From contig DYOJ01000170.1 of assembly GCA_020720705.1 (NCBI GenBank), forward strand, positions 1 through 5,638: a stretch of DNA of 5,638 nt, written 5' to 3'. A program made the translations under genes and the position numbers. This DNA comes from Acetofilamentum sp. Its GTDB lineage: Bacteria; Bacteroidota; Bacteroidia; Bacteroidales; JAADGE01. Position 1 is the first letter of the stretch. The number at the start of each line of letters is the position of its first letter. Below the pieces are notes generated by a model. The model made no database searches, was not told where the DNA came from, and saw nothing but the letters and a program-made list of their open reading frames with translations. This document shows positions 1-5,638 of the stretch, piece by piece.

Positions 1-35
1 TGAGTATTGATTATTGAGTATTGAGTATTGAGTTT
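1..35. repeat. 7-bp tandem repeat array, five units (TGAGTAT)
   Basis: Five consecutive 7-bp units read TGAGTAT, TGATTAT, TGAGTAT, TGAGTAT and TGAGTTT. Only the second and last deviate, by one base each. The array may extend left of the window. A related four-unit array in the same orientation lies just after the large gene (5569-5596), and both end in the same variant unit, TGAGTTT. Function is unknown. Such AT-rich intergenic short repeats may mark dispersed repeat elements or slippage-prone spacers. Confidence 0.85.
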
Positions 36-82
36 ATTGATAATAAGTTAATTATCGGTGATTATTGTTTTAGAATTATTTT

Positions 83-114
83 AACAAATCAACAAATTAA
101 CAAATCAACAATCC
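83..114. repeat. 8-bp tandem repeat array (AACAAATY)
   Basis: Three units AACAAATC, AACAAATT and AACAAATC sit head to tail at 83-106, followed by a degenerate fourth, AACAATCC, at 107-114. The block is non-coding and lies just before the terminator hairpin. It differs in unit length and sequence from the heptamer array at the window start, so it is a separate repeat. Function unknown. Confidence 0.75.
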
Positions 115-131
115 ATTCAGTTTCCCATATC

Positions 132-166
132 ATCCCGAAATCTGTTAAGGAATCGGGATTTTTTTT
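132..166 (+). terminator. Intrinsic (Rho-independent) terminator of an upstream transcript
   Basis: A perfect 7-bp stem pairs ATCCCGA (132-138) with TCGGGAT (153-159) around a 14-base loop. It runs directly into eight consecutive T residues (159-166). The T-run follows the stem only on the plus strand, so it terminates rightward transcription from a gene left of the window. This separates the large gene from that transcript and implies the large gene has its own promoter. Confidence 0.8.
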
Positions 167-249
167 ACAATTATGAAAGACCCAAATACTTCGGACTTTT
201 ATCAAACAATTCATGTTATTAGTCAAAAATAGTGTTTTCTTATGCAACC

Positions 250-279
250 TTAGGGGTGTTTTTTAATCAAATAATTTTG
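250..279 (+). promoter_or_regulatory. Probable Bacteroidota-type promoter for the large gene
   Basis: TAATTTTG at 272-279 matches the TAnnTTTG -7 consensus of the Bacteroidota primary sigma factor exactly. The -33 element is weak: the nearest candidate is TTAG at 250-253, about 18 bases upstream, rather than TTTG. Transcription would begin near 286, giving a leader of about 40 bases before the ATG at 329. The lack of a Shine-Dalgarno sequence is normal for this phylum. The -7 match is seen directly; its use as a promoter is inferred. Confidence 0.5.
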
Positions 280-328
280 TGTATAATTATTTTATCGGTT
301 AATATTGAAAAATTTTAAATTTAATGTT

Positions 329-403
329 ATGAAGTTTAGACACTTATTTACAAGCCTCGTAATTTTTACGATAGTATGGCTTTTCCCGAAAGGGGCATTT
401 GCC
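329..403 (+). other. Sec signal peptide (residues 1-25)
   Basis: The N-terminus begins MKFRHLF, giving a basic n-region. A hydrophobic core follows (residues 6-19, rich in Leu, Val, Ile, Phe), then PKGAFA, so cleavage after the AFA motif at residue 25 fits an A-x-A signal peptidase I site. No lipobox cysteine is present, so this is not a lipoprotein. Export to the periplasm by Sec is the required first step for T9SS clients. Confidence 0.85.
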
Positions 404-3400
404 GAGGGCGTAACCGGCGGCACTTTTGTTATTGACCCTACAGGTTTGGGCGATTATTTAACCATCCAAGCGGCTATTGATGACATTCAATTGCCACTGA
501 CGAACAATTTAATTTTCGAAATCATGCCGGACACGTATGATGAACGGTTGAACCTGAGCACAGTTGAAAACACCGAAGATACGTATCAATTGATTTTCAG
601 GAACAAAGATAAATCTTTGGGAGATGTTATTATCTCACCGACCTCAGTAACCGGACAACCTGTGTGTGTGATAAACGAATGTTACGGACTTTATTTTGAG
701 AACCTCAATTTTATAAGCACCGAACAGTCGGGAGAAGTATTTGCTTTAAACATGGAGATTAGTTCGGACATAGTATTTGAAGGTTGTAAATTTGAATATC
801 AAACAGATTATACCGTTGCCGAATCAGCAAGTGCAGTATCTCTAAATATGAACGGAGACGGAATTTCTTTTTCCGGTTGCACGTTCTATGGTGGTGCTTT
901 CGGTATAAAATCTTACTCCAATTCATCGTATTATGTTCAAAATTCTATGTTTGAAGAAATCGGAAGATGCGGTATCTATTCACAATACGACCATGGCTTC
1001 AATTCGTTCTCGAACTCTTTTTACGACCGTTTGACATCATTGTCGGATACGCTTTATGCCGTGCGCGCAAATTATGCGCAAGGTAACCTCATCTTAAGCC
1101 GAAACTCTGTAAATTTTGATGAAAACAAAGCAAAAATCGGTTTTAGAATCCAAGGATATGATGGGACTTACACTAAAGACATAAATAACAATATGGTAAG
1201 CCTAATCGGAAGTGATTCGGATAACAATTTCGGAATTTGGATTGAAGGCTCGGATTACTGCAACGTTCAACTGAATACCGTTTCCGTGAACAGTACGGGA
1301 GACGGCAGTGCTTGTTTTTATTCAAATTATGCAAGTAATTACAGATTAAGCAGTAATATTTTGGCTCAAAAAGGACATGGATATATTGTGTATGACCTTA
1401 CATCTGCTTCTGTGGTTCAACTACTTAATAATTTGTATTACACATCGGATGTCTTAAAATTCGGATATATGTATATGTCTAATTTTGATACTTTTGCAAA
1501 CTGGCAAGACGGCACAAGTGATTGGTCTTCGATATTTGACGAGCCTCAGTTTGTTTCCGAAACCGACCTTCACCTCGCCGAAGGCTATAATACTGCCGAA
1601 AGAAAAGGCATTGCCGATGAAAATTTTAACAACGATGTGGACGGTGAAAACAGAAATTATCCGGTTTGCGACATCGGTGCTGACGAGTGTGAGCGCGACT
1701 GGGTTTGGACAGGTGACATCATGGGAAATATAACTTGGGAAGGAACTGTTTATGTGAATTCTGATGTTACAATATCTGAAAGTTCGTCTTTAACGATAAA
1801 CTCACCGGCAACCATCATTTTTATGGGGGATTATCAGATAATTAACGAATTTGGCAACTTCTATGTGTACGGAATCTCAGGAGGGGACATTGAACAACAA
1901 ATCACTTTCACAGCGCAAGACCCCATAACAGGTTGGGGAGGAATTACCTTAAACGATGGAACATATAATGAAATATCAGGTGCGATTTTTGAATATTCAA
2001 AAAAAGTTTCCGGTAACGGCGGAGGTGCTATTGAAGTATTAGCCAATGAAACTTCGATTTCTCATTGTATCTTCCGAAACAATGAGTCGCAACAAAAAGG
2101 CGGAGCGCTTTACGTTGAAGTTTATACCGAACCCGAACCTTCGATTGATGCCAATTTGTTTTATGAAAACTCTGCCGATATTCAGGGAGGGGCAGTCTAT
2201 ATTGCCGGAAGCTATGCCAAATTTACCAATAATATTTTAACAAATAATACTGCAGAAACCGGAGGCGGATTGTTCATAAATACTGCATATACCGAACCTG
2301 CATATATAACTTCATACAACAATTTTGCGACTTCCGGAAACGGACACGAAGTTGCTTGCGCAGATGTTTACGGAACTTGGTATAACTCAATATTTTACAA
2401 CACAGCCCAAATGAGTGCAGTGTATTTTGAATCCGGAGTACCGGTATTTGCAAATTGTATAATAAGCCATGGAGGCGCAGGGGTTTCTAACGGATACGGA
2501 ACAGCAGGAGACGGCATTTTCAGTTACGACCCCACGTTCCGCGACCCTGCAATGAATGATTTTCATCTTATGCTTGCCTCGCCCGCTATAGATGCAGGAC
2601 TTACAGGCTTAGAGGTTTGGACTGATTATTTCGGAAAAGATCGTAATGCAAACGATTTACCCGACATCGGTGCAGTTGAAATCCAACTCTTTGCGGACGC
2701 CGGAGACGATTCCGAAGCTTGTTCTTATAATGTAATCCTCATAGCGAATTTTGTAGAATTTCCGTTATCCGGATTTTGGACGATTGCCGAAGGCGGCGGA
2801 ACTTTTGAGTCAAATTCACCGACAGCTTCAGTAGCCAATGTCCCTTACGGTATCAATAAGTTCGTGTGGCATGTTACCGACGGCGTGGAAGAGGTGACAG
2901 ACACAGTCGTTTACAACAATTTGAAACCTTATGCTTATGCCGGCGAAGATGTATTTACACATCCGCTTAACTATGGAGAACCGTTCCCGAACGTTACCCT
3001 TGCCGCAAATACACCCGACCCGCACACCGGAATTTGGAATACTGTAAACTCACCCGGATATACAATATCAGATGAAAACTATGAATCTGCCGAACTCTCT
3101 GTTATTCAATACGGAATACACACTCTGGCTTGGGTTGTTACGCGTTTTGACGACAGTAACTGTTACAGCAGTGATACGCTTGTAGTTGTTGCCGGATATT
3201 CATTCGTTTCTGACCCCGACGACGGGACTTTGGATTGGGGAAACCCCGATGATTGGGACTTGGGTTACGTACCCGGAGAAGCCGATTCTGTAACTGTGTA
3301 TAATTGTATAGCCAATGTAGGTCCAGGTTTATTTTCTGCCGATAAAATTGTTATCGGAAACGGAGCTACACTAAACCTTGAAGGTAATTCACTATTAAGA

Positions 3401-5551
3401 CTGCCCTCGCAAATGTATGCCCATTCCATTTATATTTCGCAAGATGCCGAACGTTTTCCCGGTGTCAGAGGAGATGCCTTCGTAAATGTAAAAGATAATG
3501 CTACACTGACAGTTGGTCCCGATGTGTTCCGCTCATCAAAAGCAGTTCAAAATTCCGGTATCACTGTTGGTTCAGGTGGAAGATTATACATCTCTCAAAC
3601 TGCCGAACGTCTCGGAAATGCTGAGATTAATATGCGCCGAGGTGCAAACCTTACCATTGAAGGTAATGATATTAATCCGGCAGCAGTTTATGTCAGCGAC
3701 GGTGGTATGTTGGATATTGGAAATGTCGGAGTTCGTGGTAATGCCTCAACCGTAAATATCGGGTCAGGTGGCTCGCTGTATATTTCACAAACTGCCGAAC
3801 GTGCTTCGACAAGTGTTAATGTCGGCGGAAATATTTATATCTCACAAACCGCAGAACGCGCCGGAGCGAAAGCGAGCTTATCTGTTTCGGGAGGTTCGTT
3901 GTATATCTCCCAAACTGCCGAACGTGCAAGAACAAACGGCGTAAATATCGGTTCAGGTGGTTCTTTGTATATTTCCCAAACTGCCGAAAGGGTTGCTTCG
4001 GAAATGACATCTCCGGCTATCTATGTTGAAGGAGGACAAATGATTATCGGAAGTCCAAGCGGACTACGCGGAAATGCTGTAGTTAATTATGGTTCGCTTT
4101 ATATTTCTCAAACTGCCGAGCGAGCACCGAGTGTGGATACAGCAGTAGTTGTATATCCGGGCGGAGTTTTACAATTTAAAAACGGAATTGGCGGCGAGAG
4201 CAGGCTTTATATTCAAGATAATCAAGCTCTTCAAGTTTATGAAGGCGGACAGTTAAACATGACAGGTGAATGGTGGAATGCTGATTTATTTATGGATGAA
4301 AAAGCTTCATACATTGATTTGAATGAAAATTGCACCCCTTATGGCTCCCTTTATCGAAGCATACCGGGCAATAACATCTTGACAATCTTGTCATTACCTT
4401 TTGATTATTTTGATACTTGGGCTTTTGATGACGGTGGACAATCAAGTGTTTTTCAGTGGAGTGAACTCATCAACGATTTCAATGTTTTACAGACTAACGG
4501 GCAGTATCTTGAACCGGGTTACGGGTTTGCCGTCTTGAACAATGCGCAAGGTTCAGCAAATCACTATTGGGGAACATTTTATAACGGACCGATGTCCAAA
4601 AACTTGACTGCCGATAACTTAGGCTGGAATTTATTAGGAAATCCGTACCCGTCTGCACTTGATTGGGAAACAATTGATTTTGCTAATGATGTATGTCCGG
4701 CAAAATATTTATACAATCCGATAACACAAAATTTTGATTTGTATATGCAAGGCGGATATACCCTTAATGAAGGTAACAGATTCGTGCTTCCGACTACGGC
4801 ATTCTTTGTTAAATCTACGAATACTTCGATATTTAATTTCACCAATGCAAATCGTGTACATTATTTCGGAGAGCTTGTTCGCATCAACAATCCGCTGAAT
4901 ACGATTACCTTAAAATCTACGTTTAACAGCAAATTTGATGAAACCGCTATCGCATTTCAACCCAATGCCACAGTAGCTTTTGAAGTAAATTACGATGCAC
5001 CAAAATTTTTCGGAAACGATACCGAAATACCGTATGTTTCAAGTTTAAGTTCTGATAATGAAGTTCTTGCAATAAATCAGCAAAACGAGCCTACTTTAGC
5101 AACGGTCATCCCGATTGTGATGAATACGCCCGTTACCGGCAATTATTATCTCGAGTTTTCAAACGCATCTTCGGCAAGCGCACTTGAGCCATACTTGGTA
5201 GATTCGCAAACCATGACGGAATATTATATCAAACAAAATCCGAATATTACCTTAAACCATAATGTAAGTATTCAAGGAACTCAACGTATTTTTACGCTTA
5301 AATTCAGAACCCCTGTCTCTGTCGAGAACTTAGCGGCTGATATTCATGTGTTTGCTTATGGAAATACGGTAAATGTTGTCAATAATTCCGATGCAGGTTA
5401 CGACTTTGAAATTCTGGACATTACCGGAAAAGTTTTACAAAATTCAACAGTTGATGCAGTGTCAGAAAAACTGATTGACACTGATTTTGCTGCCGGTATC
5501 TATATCGTAAAAATTGCAGGCAAAAGTCATAAAATAGTCCTTACAAAATAA
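329..5551 (+). CDS. Large secreted modular beta-helix surface protein with T9SS C-terminal sorting domain
   Basis: Encodes 1,740 residues from ATG 329. An in-frame TTG at 305 would add eight residues, but ATG is preferred because it puts a basic residue and a hydrophobic core in the usual signal-peptide arrangement, about 40 bases from the predicted transcript start. Order: signal peptide (1-25), beta-helix 1 (26-455), Pmp-like beta-helix 2 (456-785), two Ig/PKD-like domains (786-955), beta-solenoid 3 with the YISQTAER ladder (956-1314), a region with GWNLLGNPYPSALDW (1315-1660), and a type A sorting domain (about 1663-1740). Family knowledge: such proteins cross the outer membrane by the type IX secretion system, lose the C-terminal domain and are usually anchored to surface lipopolysaccharide. 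No catalytic motif was recognised, so adhesin, matrix or polysaccharide-binding roles are inference. An upstream terminator, own promoter and no close downstream gene suggest a single-gene transcript. The reading frame is intact. Confidence 0.95.
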   Translation: MKFRHLFTSLVIFTIVWLFPKGAFAEGVTGGTFVIDPTGLGDYLTIQAAIDDIQLPLTNNLIFEIMPDTYDERLNLSTVENTEDTYQLIFRNKDKSLGDVIISPTSVTGQPVCVINECYGLYFENLNFISTEQSGEVFALNMEISSDIVFEGCKFEYQTDYTVAESASAVSLNMNGDGISFSGCTFYGGAFGIKSYSNSSYYVQNSMFEEIGRCGIYSQYDHGFNSFSNSFYDRLTSLSDTLYAVRANYAQGNLILSRNSVNFDENKAKIGFRIQGYDGTYTKDINNNMVSLIGSDSDNNFGIWIEGSDYCNVQLNTVSVNSTGDGSACFYSNYASNYRLSSNILAQKGHGYIVYDLTSASVVQLLNNLYYTSDVLKFGYMYMSNFDTFANWQDGTSDWSSIFDEPQFVSETDLHLAEGYNTAERKGIADENFNNDVDGENRNYPVCDIGADECERDWVWTGDIMGNITWEGTVYVNSDVTISESSSLTINSPATIIFMGDYQIINEFGNFYVYGISGGDIEQQITFTAQDPITGWGGITLNDGTYNEISGAIFEYSKKVSGNGGGAIEVLANETSISHCIFRNNESQQKGGALYVEVYTEPEPSIDANLFYENSADIQGGAVYIAGSYAKFTNNILTNNTAETGGGLFINTAYTEPAYITSYNNFATSGNGHEVACADVYGTWYNSIFYNTAQMSAVYFESGVPVFANCIISHGGAGVSNGYGTAGDGIFSYDPTFRDPAMNDFHLMLASPAIDAGLTGLEVWTDYFGKDRNANDLPDIGAVEIQLFADAGDDSEACSYNVILIANFVEFPLSGFWTIAEGGGTFESNSPTASVANVPYGINKFVWHVTDGVEEVTDTVVYNNLKPYAYAGEDVFTHPLNYGEPFPNVTLAANTPDPHTGIWNTVNSPGYTISDENYESAELSVIQYGIHTLAWVVTRFDDSNCYSSDTLVVVAGYSFVSDPDDGTLDWGNPDDWDLGYVPGEADSVTVYNCIANVGPGLFSADKIVIGNGATLNLEGNSLLRLPSQMYAHSIYISQDAERFPGVRGDAFVNVKDNATLTVGPDVFRSSKAVQNSGITVGSGGRLYISQTAERLGNAEINMRRGANLTIEGNDINPAAVYVSDGGMLDIGNVGVRGNASTVNIGSGGSLYISQTAERASTSVNVGGNIYISQTAERAGAKASLSVSGGSLYISQTAERARTNGVNIGSGGSLYISQTAERVASEMTSPAIYVEGGQMIIGSPSGLRGNAVVNYGSLYISQTAERAPSVDTAVVVYPGGVLQFKNGIGGESRLYIQDNQALQVYEGGQLNMTGEWWNADLFMDEKASYIDLNENCTPYGSLYRSIPGNNILTILSLPFDYFDTWAFDDGGQSSVFQWSELINDFNVLQTNGQYLEPGYGFAVLNNAQGSANHYWGTFYNGPMSKNLTADNLGWNLLGNPYPSALDWETIDFANDVCPAKYLYNPITQNFDLYMQGGYTLNEGNRFVLPTTAFFVKSTNTSIFNFTNANRVHYFGELVRINNPLNTITLKSTFNSKFDETAIAFQPNATVAFEVNYDAPKFFGNDTEIPYVSSLSSDNEVLAINQQNEPTLATVIPIVMNTPVTGNYYLEFSNASSASALEPYLVDSQTMTEYYIKQNPNITLNHNVSIQGTQRIFTLKFRTPVSVENLAADIHVFAYGNTVNVVNNSDAGYDFEILDITGKVLQNSTVDAVSEKLIDTDFAAGIYIVKIAGKSHKIVLTK
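404..1693 (+). other. Beta-helix domain 1 (pectin-lyase-like fold), residues 26-455
   Basis: Starts with a GTFVIDPTGLGDYLTIQAA segment, the pattern typical of the N-terminal cap of Bacteroidota right-handed beta-helix proteins (GTxxIxxxGxxDYxTIQxAI). Short strands follow with recurrent FxxCxF and N-rich turns, for example FEGCKF and FSGCTF. The domain closes with a D-V-D-G-E-N-R segment and DIGADE near residues 449-454, a common terminus for these domains. No acidic catalytic cluster of a polysaccharide lyase or hydrolase was identified, so enzyme activity is not claimed. Confidence 0.75.
1694..2683 (+). other. Beta-helix domain 2 with Pmp-like GGAI/FxxN motifs, residues 456-785
   Basis: Begins with a strand-rich segment (W-x-G-D-I-x-G-N-I-T-W) seen at the entry of many beta-helix domains. 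Its core carries GGAI (565), FRNN (582), GGAL (591), FYEN (611), GGAV (620) and GGGL (645). This alternation of GGA-hydrophobic and FxxN is the hallmark of chlamydial polymorphic membrane protein (Pmp) repeats, which form a right-handed beta-helix and act in adhesion in that family. It ends with SPAIDAG and DIGAVEI (779-785), the same kind of closing signature as the first helix. Resemblance to Pmp is at motif level only. Confidence 0.75.
2684..3193 (+). other. Two tandem Ig/PKD-like domains, residues 786-955
   Basis: Two related blocks start with ADAGDD (about 789) and AYAGED (about 869). Each continues with a G-x-W strand (SGFWTI, TGIWNT), a loop, a GI-x-x-(F/L)-x-W-x-V strand (GINKFVWHV, GIHTLAWVV) and a final DT/SDTLVV strand. 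This is the layout of PKD-like beta-sandwich spacers common in T9SS cargo proteins. They probably act as spacers between the second and third helices. The exact domain family cannot be assigned by eye. Confidence 0.65.
3194..4270 (+). other. Beta-solenoid domain 3 carrying the YISQTAER ladder, residues 956-1314
   Basis: Opens with the helix-entry pattern DWGNPDDWDLGYVPGEADSV, then about a dozen short turns with the pattern xVxVxxGGxLxI followed by a variable loop. Turns are about 19-26 residues long. Two turn types alternate: one ends in YISQTAER, the other in GxRG(N/D)A. The last turns (QFKNGIGG, LYIQDNQAL, QLNMTGEW) are degenerate. The periodicity supports a parallel beta-solenoid. Which faces carry which residues is inferred. 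Confidence 0.7.
3428..4123 (+). repeat. Seven-copy (L/I)YISQ(T/D)AER peptide repeat
   Basis: Copies begin at 3428 (IYISQDAER), 3584, 3776, 3833 (IYISQTAER), 3899, 3965 and 4097; the other five are exactly LYISQTAER. Start-to-start spacings are 52, 64, 19, 22, 22 and 44 residues, so three are single turns and 44 and 64 are close to two and three turns. A decayed copy, LYIQDNQAL, begins at 4205. Five of the copies follow a GGS, GGR or YGS turn. The seven 27-base coding units all differ in DNA while the peptide stays almost constant. Confidence 0.95.
4271..5308 (+). other. T9SS-cargo-associated region with GWNLLGNPYPSALDW, residues 1315-1660
   Basis: The segment has a beta-rich W-x-x-x-SLPFDYFDTW-like start, an aromatic GYGFAVLN strand and an exact GWNLLGNPYPSALDW motif at 1432-1446. 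A LPTTAFFVKS strand and an ANRVHYF segment follow. From memory, this order recurs in the C-terminal third of many Bacteroidota surface proteins, just ahead of the sorting domain. The second half (GNYYLEF, YLVDSQTMTEYYI, FTLKFRTPV) looks like a beta-sandwich. A biochemical role is not established by sequence. Confidence 0.65.
5312..5548 (+). other. T9SS type A C-terminal sorting domain, residues about 1662-1740
   Basis: The last roughly 75 residues follow the type A pattern: an initial strand (IHVFAYGNTVNV), a FEILDITGKVL strand and turn, then DFAAGIYIVKIAGKSHKIVLTK at the very end. The G-I-Y-I-V-K-I core followed by a short basic, hydrophobic tail is diagnostic. In the family this domain directs the protein through the T9SS translocon, and PorU-type sortases remove it. 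The protein ends right after this domain, so it is complete at the C-terminus. Confidence 0.9.
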
Positions 5552-5568
5552 GGATATATTTAAACTTT

Positions 5569-5596
5569 TGAGTATCGAGTAGTTAGTATTGAGTTT
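5569..5596. repeat. Second 7-bp repeat array, four units (TGAGTAT-like)
   Basis: Units are TGAGTAT, CGAGTAG, TTAGTAT and TGAGTTT. They start 18 bases after the stop codon. This is the same heptamer as at 1-35, in the same orientation, but more diverged; both arrays finish with TGAGTTT. The gene is thus bracketed by direct copies of one repeat type. Whether this is a feature of this locus or of many intergenic regions in the genome cannot be told here. Confidence 0.75.
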
Positions 5597-5604
5597 TATA
5601 CTAA
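5583..5604. repeat. Weak inverted repeat after the gene, not a clear terminator
   Basis: TTAGTAT (5583-5589) and ATACTAA (5598-5604) are exact inverted copies around an 8-base loop. The stem is AT-rich and no T-run follows on the plus strand, so it is a poor intrinsic terminator. It may be a chance result of the overlapping heptamer array. It is the only stem-loop seen after the stop codon. Confidence 0.35.
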
Positions 5605-5626
5605 ACCGCTATCAAATATATTATTG

Positions 5627-5634
5627 CACCTTTG
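5627..5634 (+). promoter_or_regulatory. Possible -7 element of a downstream gene's promoter
   Basis: CACCTTTG matches TAnnTTTG at five of six fixed positions (first base C instead of T). It is followed by AGG, near the window edge. No clear -33 TTTG is visible 18-20 bases upstream. It could open transcription of a gene beyond the window, but the support is weak. Confidence 0.2.
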
Positions 5635-5638
5635 AGGT

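Larger units (their letters stand above)
1..328. other. Non-coding upstream region with repeats, terminator and promoter
   Basis: No credible gene lies here. Stop codons close all three forward frames within the first 15 bases and recur on both strands, so not even the tail of an upstream gene is visible. The stretch holds a heptamer array, an AT-rich imperfect dyad (GATAAT at 39-44 facing ATTATC at 51-56), an octamer array, an intrinsic terminator and a -7-like promoter element. Between terminator and promoter (167-249) I see nothing beyond a 19-codon chance ORF. Confidence 0.8.

Noticed and set aside
173..232. 19-codon ORF starting at ATG 173
   Set aside because: Too short, no recognisable motif and immediately after a terminator T-run, so a chance ORF is more likely.
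247..263. ACC...GGT hairpin followed by a T-run as a second terminator
   Set aside because: The stem is only three base pairs and overlaps the likely promoter region.
52..299. Shared 8-mer TTATCGGT at 52-59 and 292-299
   Set aside because: Eight bases in AT-rich sequence could recur by chance, and the flanks do not align well enough to call an operator.
305..328. TTG at 305 as the start codon
   Set aside because: In frame, but ATG 329 gives a cleaner signal peptide, and no ribosome-binding signal favours TTG. It remains a possible alternative that would add eight residues.
1485..1733. Overlapping plus-strand ORF of 82 codons inside the large gene
   Set aside because: Lies within a well-supported coding frame, has low-complexity composition and no domain. 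It is a shadow.
3816..4010. Minus-strand ORF of 64 codons over the YISQTAER repeats
   Set aside because: It reads the complement of the repeat peptide (RQFGRY-like repeats), so its repetitive look is a by-product of the sense repeat.
3428..4123. CRISPR-like or DNA-level repeat array
   Set aside because: Spacing is irregular and the copies differ in DNA while the encoded peptide is constant in one open frame, so it is a protein repeat.
4579..4845. Minus-strand ORF of 88 codons
   Set aside because: Antisense to the conserved GWNLLGNPYPSA region; no upstream promoter or family resemblance.

Overview
The window suggests a member of the phylum Bacteroidota. It is AT-rich. The single large gene ends in what looks like a type A C-terminal sorting domain of the type IX secretion system (T9SS), which is confined to that phylum. 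The start has no obvious Shine-Dalgarno sequence, and a TAnnTTTG-type -7 element lies just upstream. Genus and habitat cannot be read from this sequence.

Layout: positions 1-328 are non-coding and hold a 7-bp tandem array (1-35), an 8-bp tandem array (83-114), a convincing intrinsic terminator for an upstream transcript (132-166) and a probable promoter (about 250-279). Positions 329-5551 are one gene for a secreted cell-surface protein of about 1,740 residues. The tail (5552-5638) carries a second 7-bp array in the same orientation as the first (5569-5596), a weak hairpin and perhaps the start of the next gene's promoter. The gene therefore looks monocistronic.

The protein is a modular beta-rich surface protein. 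In order it has a signal peptide; a first right-handed beta-helix ending in DIGADE; a second, Pmp-like beta-helix with GGA(I/L/V) and FxxN motifs, ending in DIGAVE; two Ig/PKD-like domains; a third beta-solenoid; a region built around GWNLLGNPYPSALDW and followed by a probable beta-sandwich; and the C-terminal sorting domain. No catalytic site was recognised, so adhesion, matrix or surface-layer roles are guesses.

The most unusual element is in the third solenoid. A nine-residue peptide, (L/I)YISQ(T/D)AER, occurs seven times at spacings near one or more solenoid turns. It is nearly invariant in protein, yet every copy differs in DNA through synonymous changes. A second motif, G(V/L)RG(N/D)A, recurs three times in the same block. 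This looks like a protein-level stacked ladder held by selection, and I do not recognise it from any named family.
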